Below are positions 45,640 through 52,511 of a DNA stretch of 52,511 nucleotides, piece by piece. A model generated the notes under the pieces. The model was not told the origin of the DNA, did no database searches, and was given only the letters and a program-made list of their open reading frames with translations. Origin of the DNA: Gnetum montanum (lineage: Eukaryota; Streptophyta; Gnetopsida; Gnetales; Gnetaceae); contig MNCI01013699.1 in NCBI GenBank assembly GCA_015680685.1, forward strand, positions 149,583 through 202,093, written 5' to 3'. Within the stretch, counting starts at the first letter, position 1; each line of letters begins with the position of its first letter. The translations under genes and the position numbers were made by a program.

Positions 45640-46394
45640 TCAAATTATACATTATGTTTAGCTTATAAGGATTGAATATTTAATCCATTTATAAAAATAT
45701 TAAAAATTTTAACACTCAATGGTATAGTAAAATCATGACCAAGTTAATCTTTAATATTACTATAAGTAGGTAAGATGACCTATTTAGCAAAGGGATGTCA
45801 AATGTAGTGCACTGTGATTTTGATGTGCTTATTTTTCTCATGAAATCTTGAATTTTTAATGAATTTTATAACATTTTGATTATTTAAATAAACTATTATT
45901 GACATTACAATGTTCTCCTTGAGTTCTTCAGATAATTAATGAAATCATTTCAAGATGGTAACCAAGTTAACTGTAGCCCTATATTATGATTATGTAGAAG
46001 ATGAGGAAATTGATTTTTGTTTTATTGATCATGATGAGATTGTATTCCCATAGTATTTCATCAAAAACCATGTAGTTGAATTCCATGAAGAAGTATTATC
46101 ACAATAGTATGCATTTTTATAATCATCCAAATCAACCTTTGAAGGACAATTATAGTTTAAACTATAGTCAATTATGTCCTTAGATATCTTAATATCTCTT
46201 GGGCAAGATTTAATTAGATACTAGTTGGATTTTTATTACATGGAGATAATACATGAATAAAATATACAATATTTGGTTGAGCATTGGTTAAATAAATTAA
46301 TATGTTAATCAACTTCCAGTACGTCATGGGATCAGGAATGGATTTAAAGTTATCTACCTATGATGTAGTGCTAGAATCTAATGGTGTTAATTGG
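45640..46394 (-). pseudogene. Copia RT end and RNase H (E4)
   Basis: Minus-strand phrases: LIYLTNAQPNIVY (about 46300-46260), then Q-E-I-L-R-Y-L-R-T, then a decayed S-I-K-Q-K-S-I-S-S-S-S-T (equivalent to W-x-S-K-K-Q-x-x-V-A-L-S-S-T). YLNNQNVIKFIKN and RFHEKNKHIKI lie near 45890-45820 (equivalent to C-D-N-x-S-A-I and H-x-R-T-K-H-I). Several stops and shifts. It continues the RT across the solo LTR. Confidence 0.75.
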
Positions 46395-47324
46395 TGATGA
46401 GTGATGAAGTACCCCGTATGCCCAACCATATGAATCACAAGCATTCACACACGATCTAGTCAAATTCTATGGATGGGACTAGTTGTGGCATCTAGATCAT
46501 TATGTCTTGATTGCAATTCTCTATCTTCCCACTTGGACTAGTGGTAGCTTTGTCATGTATGATTTAGTCCAAAGTGAGGCATGTGATTCTTGATGTTGTT
46601 TCAGCCTTATGCTACTCCTAACAATAATAAAGAAATCAATTATTTAAACTAATTAACCATGAAAATTAAAGTCTCAACTAGCCTATGGGCAATGAGTGTT
46701 CATTCCTAGCTTGTCGTACATGTCCTAAACCCACGTATCCACTACTGGGATTACCAAGTGCTATGCTACTGGGTGAACCAAGAAATAACGCTATTGGGAT
46801 TACCAAGTGAATACGTGTTTATGCTTGAAACTAGTTTCGCTTGTTTTGCCAATTTATTAACATGCATGGAAATGTAAATATTAACTAAGNTGTTTTGCCA
46901 ATTTATTAACATGCATGGAAATGTAAATATTAACTAAGTACATGAAACATAAATTGCATGGAAAGTAAATTTAATCTAAGTTAAATTGTTGCAATGAATA
47001 ATAATCAATCTAAATCTTATTTTCATTCATGGAATATGTCCAAGTACATTGCCACTTGAATAAGATGTTGTACAATTGACTCAAATCCACACTGTGGGCA
47101 CTCACTTACTATTCTCTAAGACTATGGAATAAAAATGCAAGATTTTGACTACTCGATTGATCAAAGAATGCTAACACATGGTAGGAGAATGTGTATTTAT
47201 AGGAAAAGAAAAAACACTACACCAACGAGGCCTTATAAACCCAGCAAACGCTACATTGACATGGCCTTGTCGATGGGGACCCATTGACGAGGATCCATCG
47301 ACATGATACTTTGATGCTTCATCA
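46395..47324 (-). mobile_element. Athila-type solo LTR
   Basis: In minus orientation TGATGAAGCATC (47324) to ...CACTCATCA (46395), matching the E2 and E1 LTR families over its length. Flanks are ATTGG (46390-46394) and ATTAG (47325-47329), a target duplication with one G-to-A change. No interior is attached, so it formed by LTR-LTR recombination. Words CCATCGAC/CCATTGAC fill 47225-47322 before TATA (TATAAATA, 47194-47201). An N at 46890 separates two exact copies of a 46-bp stretch, probably an assembly join. Confidence 0.88.
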
Positions 47325-48100
47325 ATTAGGATTTATAGCTAAACATACAATATTCTTCCAAAAAATATAAAACATGTTTCTTTTTCATAATCATGGATGA
47401 TTCATTCAATGTTGAATTTCAAAACTAAGTAGTTAAGCAAGCCAAGATTTGACATCTCAAACTTGGTTTTCAACTGATTTTTTATATTGTGTATTAGTTA
47501 AGCATTTTGCCTAGTGATCATAATGGTGGCAACATATAAGAGCATAATTACACCCCTCCATGAGTCCTTTATTTTCATAACAAAAATATTGGCATTTACA
47601 TTTGATCATTTAAATCCCATTTCATGTACATATTTATCAAATGTTATATACCATTCTTGGAAAGCTTGCTTTAATCCATATAGGGAATTTTCAATCTATA
47701 GACATAATCACTAAATTTAGAATCCTCAAAGCCTTTAGGTTGGTATATAAAAATATCTTCTTATAAATCTCCATTTAAAAAGGTAGATTTCACATCAGTT
47801 TAATATAGTTTCCAACCATAGGATGCTGCTAAAGATAAGATATACTATATGGTTCTTTGTTTCATGATGGGTGCAAAGATTTTTCTTGATAATCAGTGTC
47901 TTTCCTTTGCTCATAGCCTCTAAAAATCAACCAAGCCTTGTAGTTATATAGTATGTTATCATCCTTCCTTTTGACATGAAGCACCCATTTTCATGTTAAT
48001 ACTTATAACTATGATGAAATCTTAACTATTTCCCATGTTCTATTTTTCATTAACCTATTATATTTTTCCTTGATTACTACATACCAATCTTCATTTGCAT
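47325..48100 (-). pseudogene. Copia reverse transcriptase (E4)
   Basis: Minus-strand motifs: the V-K-S-x-F-L-N-G-D region near 47830-47760, then Y-R-L-K-N-S-L-Y-G-L-K-Q-A-F-Q-E-W-Y with one indel (about 47695-47640). K-F-E-M-S-N-L-G-L-L-N-Y-L lies near 47460-47420. K-x-S-L-Y-G-L-K-Q is strongly copia-specific. The catalytic YVDD is not readable. Confidence 0.75.
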
Positions 48101-48789
48101 TACATATTACACACTAATAAGTTCTTCTACTTCAAATATCATGTATGACTCATTTGTATCAAAATTATATTTAGTTACAAATATATTTCTACTTTGTAGT
48201 TATTTCATTGGCATTTCATTAATATGTTCCAGCCCTTTTAGCCTAAAGTCTCTTAAATAACTCTTAAACCATCTTGATTATCCTTATGCTAAGGATTTTG
48301 TGGAATTAGAAGTTTCAGTTAGACAGGCTTTTTCATCACTATCTTCATAAATTATGAAAAAAGGTTGTAATTATTATAAGATTTCTTGGGCATTACTACA
48401 GTGTTTTAAGTGGTATTGTGACTCATGGTGTTATTGGATTTGTCGAATATGTCATTAAAAAACATCACATGACTCCAAAAGCTTATGATCCTTCATGACC
48501 CATACTTGATAAGCTTTGTAGTCTAGTAAGTAACTAAGTAGCAAATCCACTATGGCTCTAGGGTCCAACTTTCCATGGTTTGCTTAAGGAACGTGAACAT
48601 AACAAGATTTTTCAAATAGTTGAAGATAATATATTGATAATTCCTTGTTCTTGGCCCATTTTTTAATTGAAGGGATGCCAGTCAAAGCTATATTCAGAAT
48701 TCTATTGATAATATGTACAATATAGTATGTGGCTTCTATTTATAATGATTTTAGTATTTAAGTATCATTTAACATGCATCTTATCATCT

Positions 48790-49200
48790 TAGATATTTGC
48801 CTATTTTTCTTCTTTTCAAAACCATTTTCCTATAGTGCATATAGCATTGTGAATTCTTGTTTTATATTGTGCTCATTACAATACTATTTAAATTCATTAA
48901 AAACATATTCCCCATCATTGTTAGATCTTAAAACCCTTATCTTAACATTATTTTCATTTTCAGCCATCATTTTGAAATGCTTAAACTTTTCCAAAACTTA
49001 TGAATTTTAAAACATTTCATAAAGCCATATCATTCGAGTAAAATCATTAATGAAGATAACAAAACACTTTTAACTTCTTATTTCTTATGGTAAAAAGGAT
49101 TCACATAGATCCAAATGTATTGTTTCAAGTTATCTTGTGGAGTTAATCTCACAATGTCTTGTAGATGGTTGATTGTGCATTTCTCCAAACTTACAAGAGG
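48790..49200 (-). pseudogene. Copia integrase core (E4)
   Basis: C-A-S-C-K-F-G-E-M-H (about 49205-49175) is the end of the zinc domain. Then come FVIFINDFTRMIWLYEM (first catalytic-type Asp as D-F-T-R, about 49065-49020) and R-S-N-N-D-G-E-Y-V-F-N-E-F (about 48925-48890, family R-S-D-N-G-G-E-Y). The second Asp is now Asn. Confidence 0.8.
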
Positions 49201-49226
49201 CACAATCATGTATTTTATTTTATTTT

Positions 49227-49511
49227 TCAAACTTGGGAATCTTCGGGTAAAACTAATGCATCTTTTTTAAGGTTTTTATATTGACCTACCCAAGCCTTAG
49301 ATGCTATTTTTTTCAGCGCATCTTTATTTTCCATCACATACATTCTTGTACCTTGATGATCTATGAATTTAAATATATCATTGCATGCTATACCATAGGC
49401 CACAATAACACCACCATGGTTTATCATATAATATGATGTGACATGCTTATTTTTCTCAAATTTAACACTTAAACCTTTATTTATTAATTCAAATATTAAA
49501 ATTAAAGTCAT
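49227..49511 (-). pseudogene. GAG-pre-integrase segment (E4)
   Basis: A 94-codon open frame upstream of the integrase. Its place between protease and the C-x2-C of the integrase, and the 'A-L-x-K-I-A-S-K-A' type sequence ahead of it, fit the pre-integrase domain of copia. Sequence similarity is weak by eye. Confidence 0.5.
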
Positions 49512-49559
49512 GGTAAATTTTTTTTATAATCAACATCTTTTAATTTTAATTTAAAAACT

Positions 49560-49705
49560 ATTATATCCTCACTTTCAATAATTTTAATTGATCAACTATC
49601 TCTAAATCTCATATAGTATGGATTAGACATGTTCTTTACATTTGTCAATAATGATGAATTTTCCATAAAATGATGTGAGGCTCTAGAATTGATATAGATA
49701 AAATT
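49560..49705 (-). pseudogene. Copia protease (E4)
   Basis: The minus strand reads N-S-R-A-S-H-H-F-M near 49697-49670, the decayed D-S-G-A-S-x-H-F of copia protease with catalytic Asp changed to Asn. N-V-K-N-M-S-N-P-Y and E-S-E-D-I-I-V-F follow. Confidence 0.65.
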
Positions 49706-49847
49706 TATTTGAGGCATCATTTACGATGAGGGTGTTAAAGTCCAAGGTGGAAGATTAAGCCTTATTCTTTTTAACATTGAGAATTCTAAGCTTTGATTCA
49801 ATTTTTTTTTTCAATTTTCTCATTTAACTTTTTATCTAGATTTTAAT

Positions 49848-50752
49848 AAGCTTATTCACCTACCTTTTTTTTCATGCCCTTAGCTTTAGGATTATTAGGA
49901 TTATCATATTGTTTATAAATATGATAATACCATGATACTCTTTGGCTCTTCTAGTCTTCTTTCTATTTCATTATCATTTCTTGAGAATTTGGTTCAATTA
50001 TTGAGGTGTACACATTTATCTCTACTTCTTCTTCAAGGATCTTTACACACAACTACATCACAATGTAGGTATTCTTCCATTCTTTATGATTTGTCTAGAG
50101 ACATTGTATGATGGTGGGAGAACCCTAAGAAAATAGCAATTTATTATTGATGAGTGGCGAGGTACCCCTACACTCAACCATACGAAACGAGCGTAGCATG
50201 CATGATCTGGTTGAACTCTACAGACTAAGTGCCTACACACCCCATGGAACACTTGGGGTTAATCATTCGTTGTCTTCCTAGACTTACTTGTAGNAAGCTT
50301 ATTCACCTACCTTTTTTTTCATGCCCTTAGCTTTAGGATTATTAGGATTATCATAACAGTGATCGATGTCATGACTATCCTATTGTTTATAAATATGATA
50401 ATACCATGATACTCTTTGGCTCTTCTAGTCTTCTTTCTATTTCATTATCATTTCTTGAGAATTTGGTTCAATTATTGAGGTGTACACATTTATCTCTACT
50501 TCTTCTTCAAGGATCTTTACACACAACTACATCACAATGTAGGTATTCTTCCATTCTTTATGATTTGTCTAGAGACATTGTATGATGGTGGGAGAACCCT
50601 AAGAAAATAGCAATTTATTATTGATGAGTGGCGAGGTACCCCTACACTCAACCATACGAAACGAGCGTAGCATGCATGATCTGGTTGAACTCTACAGACT
50701 AAGTGCCTACACACCCCATGGAACACTTGGGGTTAATCATTCGTTGTCTTCC
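49848..50752. other. Direct duplication across an N (assembly artefact likely)
   Basis: 49848-50279 recurs at 50295-50752 (offset mostly 474 bp). The copy has a 26-bp extra piece at about 50356-50381. Both copies end exactly at Ns (50294, 50753). It covers the E4/E5 junction twice, which is implausible for biology. Confidence 0.85.
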
Positions 50753-51594
50753 NATCCCATGTGATATTGTGTACGCGATATTGCATTTTCCCCTGTGATA
50801 TCGCGTACGCGATATCGCGGTCCATCGCCAAATCTATAAATAAGAGGCGACACTCCNTAATATTGGGAAGGTATGGAATTATTGAGGGGAATGGAACTAA
50901 TGGGATGACATGTGAACAAATCATCATTACAAGACTTGACAAAACTGGTGTTCATGACAACAAGGGTGAACACCTTATTACAATGACATCAGGCCTTTGT
51001 TGGCAGCTGAGAAAGAAAGAGAGAGGGAGAAAGAAGTGTTGCTGCTACCAACACCAAGATTGCGCCTTTCTTTGTCTGTTGGTAAGCGTACCATTGATCT
51101 TGCTCCTTGCATAGCTGCTTCCAGCGTCACTCCATTCCAAGTGTTCCCTCCAGATCTGGTCCATTGTCGCATGGTTGCCACCTGCACACACAACACAATC
51201 TTATATTAGTAAGGGTAAATGAATCATCATGTAATTGATACCTTGCTTCAGTGTAAGTCCATTGGCTGAGTTGTGGTATGGCTGATACGGAACTGGGGAT
51301 ATATTAATGATGACTACCGAAGGTGTAGAGGTTAGGAAGAAAATCAAAAAAATTCAGGGCTAGGAAAAAATCGAAAAAATCGGGCCTTGTACCCCCATGA
51401 CTAATCGCGAACCTCCGGTAGTGTTNCCTACTTCTAGCCTAGGATGGAAAATAAGGGGAGTGTCGCCTCTTATTTATAGATTTGGCGGTGGACCGCGATA
51501 TCGCGTACGCGATATCACAGGGGAAAATGCAATATCGCGTACACAATATCACATGGGATGCGATATCGTGGCTCATGCAAATCGTGTCTCATCA
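50148..51594 (-). mobile_element. E5 3' LTR, scrambled by the assembly
   Basis: In minus orientation the LTR starts at 51594 (TGATGAGACACG) and its outer end is 50148 (TGATGAGTGGCG on plus). Left flank is ATTAT; the partner lies outside the window. The polypurine tract (51595-51606) proves this is the 3' LTR. Ns at 50294, 50753, 50857 and 51426 enclose a repeated piece, an inverted piece of its own U3 (50754-50856) and a 568-bp piece. That last piece begins with interior-type sequence also seen at about 51632. True order is uncertain. Confidence 0.75.
51471..51572. promoter_or_regulatory. GATATCGCGTACGCGATATC words and TATA box, E5 U3
   Basis: A perfect 20-bp palindrome at 51497-51516, a degenerate second copy at about 51530-51549 and a third GCGATATCG word at 51560-51568. 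The TATA box (minus TATAAATA) lies at 51471-51478. An N-bounded inverted copy repeats all of this at 50760-50850. Confidence 0.65.
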
Positions 51595-52511
51595 TACCCC
51601 CATGACTGAATGAAAACTCGTCCTCGAGTTCCTTACAATAATATTGGGAAGGTATGGAATTATNAAGTTAAAGTCTTAACCACAAGCGTTTACCAAAAAG
51701 AAAACAANATGCCCTTAATGCCCTAAAAAACCCACATTCAAAGAGTCCGTAGGCTCTAGGAATGTCATTTGGAATAGAAGTTAAAGTCTTAACCACAAAC
51801 GTTTACCAAAAAGAAAACAATGCTTCTACCAAAATATATACACTAATGATACAACTGGCAATGAGATGAATAATGGAGAGAAGGATGGTGAGAAGAGAAT
51901 GGAATGGAATCCCAAGAATAAGGTGGTGTACAGCCCCTTGTGTGTTTGATGATAAATTTGACTTAGCAAATTCCATTCCAAGTCTAGCCTCAAACCAACC
52001 ACATCTAGTGACTTCGCATCAATGCATTCAGCTAAACCATCCACTTGGATAACAAGGATGCATCTCCAAAGAGCCACCACCATTCCGACGAAACAAAGGA
52101 GAGAATGGGAAGCGAGAAGGGCCTTAGTTAGAGGGAACACTTTTGGTTCCATAACTAGTGCTTGTAGCCCAAGTTTTATTTAGTCTAAGGGGTTTGTTTT
52201 GAATTCTCACTTTTTCTTTTTCTTTTCCTTTTTCTTTTTTTTCTTTTTGTGTTTTGTGTTTTTATGCATGAGAACCACACCATGCAAAGACTTCTTATTT
52301 TTTTTGACTTGGTTTCCAATAATTGGGTAACATTGGAATGGTGAGAAAACTCAAGAAGAAAACATCTGAGCACCCAAGAGAACGGCCAACACAAAAGCAT
52401 CAAGTTCCCTTGAAGTCACACCCTTTTCAAACCTTGAGTCCTTCCTTAGTTTGAGAAATANTACAAATACACAAAAAATGGAAAAGTATAACGATGTTGT
52501 AAAACAAAAAC
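51595..52511 (-). mobile_element. E5 3' interior (spacer), runs off the window
   Basis: The polypurine tract GTCATGGGGGTA is next to the LTR. From 51709 on, the minus strand matches the post-pol spacer of E1 and E6 ('aagggcatt', 'gggctacaagcactagttatgg', 'ctttgcatggtgtggtt'). The extra ORF is absent between spacer and LTR. Short exact copies around the Ns at 51664 and 51708 are assembly joins. Open frames here are not genes. Confidence 0.7.

Larger units (their letters stand above)
45640..50147 (-). mobile_element. E4: decayed Ty1/copia pol, split by a solo LTR
   Basis: Read right to left it shows protease (49705-49560), GAG-pre-integrase (49511-49240), integrase (about 49200-48790), reverse transcriptase (about 48100-47325 and on from 46394) and RNase H (to about 45640). 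This protease-integrase-RT-RNase H order is diagnostic of copia. The right end is cut by the E5 LTR at 50148. LTRs of E4 are not recognised. Confidence 0.8.

Noticed and set aside
50761-51209. Open frames of 70-117 codons near the right end
   Set aside because: They cross Ns and mis-ordered pieces of the E5 LTR and interior, with no conserved motif.

Overview
This window looks like intergenic DNA of a large, retrotransposon-rich plant nuclear genome. The evidence is a plant-type tRNA-Glu(UUC) gene, Ty3/gypsy elements of Athila type, and Ty1/copia elements primed by initiator tRNA-Met. The Athila-type elements have a tRNA-Asp primer site, a C-x2-C-x3-H-x3-C gag knuckle, KDHFPLPF/YSGYNQ/FMDD reverse-transcriptase motifs and an extra ORF after pol. 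The sequence is AT-rich and heavily decayed. A gymnosperm or another very large plant genome is my guess; the sequence does not settle it. No intact protein-coding gene is visible.

Layout. At 1-981 lies a minus-strand Athila-like fragment (gag plus partial LTR, 'E0'). At 982-6357 lies a 5'- and 3'-truncated plus-strand Athila-like element with readable RT, RNase H and integrase ('E6'). At 6358-10724 there is lower-copy DNA with a tRNA-Glu gene, a roughly 65-bp minisatellite and several copies of a putative tRNA-derived SINE. At 10730-38536 one Athila-like element ('E1', target duplication ATAAC on both sides) holds a three-level nest. E2 (11173-17328, minus, gag-only, target duplication TTCGC/TTCAC) sits inside the 5' LTR of E1. 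E3 (26710-37247, minus, gag-only copia, target duplication ATGTG) sits just after the extra ORF of E1. E7 (29884-34319, minus, LTRs but no coding capacity) sits inside E3. At 40648-43431 there is an unrecognised decayed gene with four frame-consistent GT-AG introns. At about 45640-50147 there is a minus-strand copia pol ('E4') split by an Athila-type solo LTR (46395-47324, target duplication ATTGG/ATTAG). At 50148-52511 lie the 3' LTR and 3' end of another minus-strand Athila-like element ('E5').

Common themes. (1) The elements decay mainly by loss of CAG glutamine codons to TAG. This is the footprint expected from CHG-context cytosine methylation. The 855-codon extra ORF of E1 is still in one frame and carries about 41 internal stops, mostly TAG. 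(2) In every LTR family here, the stretch between the LTR start and the TATA box holds a cluster of short palindromic words whose sequence differs by family. A similar word-plus-TATA unit lies inside E1 ahead of the extra ORF. (3) Most elements are non-autonomous: E1 has lost RT/RNase H, E2 and E3 are gag-only, and E7 is non-coding.

Caution: many single Ns are flanked by exact direct or inverted copies of nearby sequence. These are most simply assembly joins, and the copies should not be read as biology.
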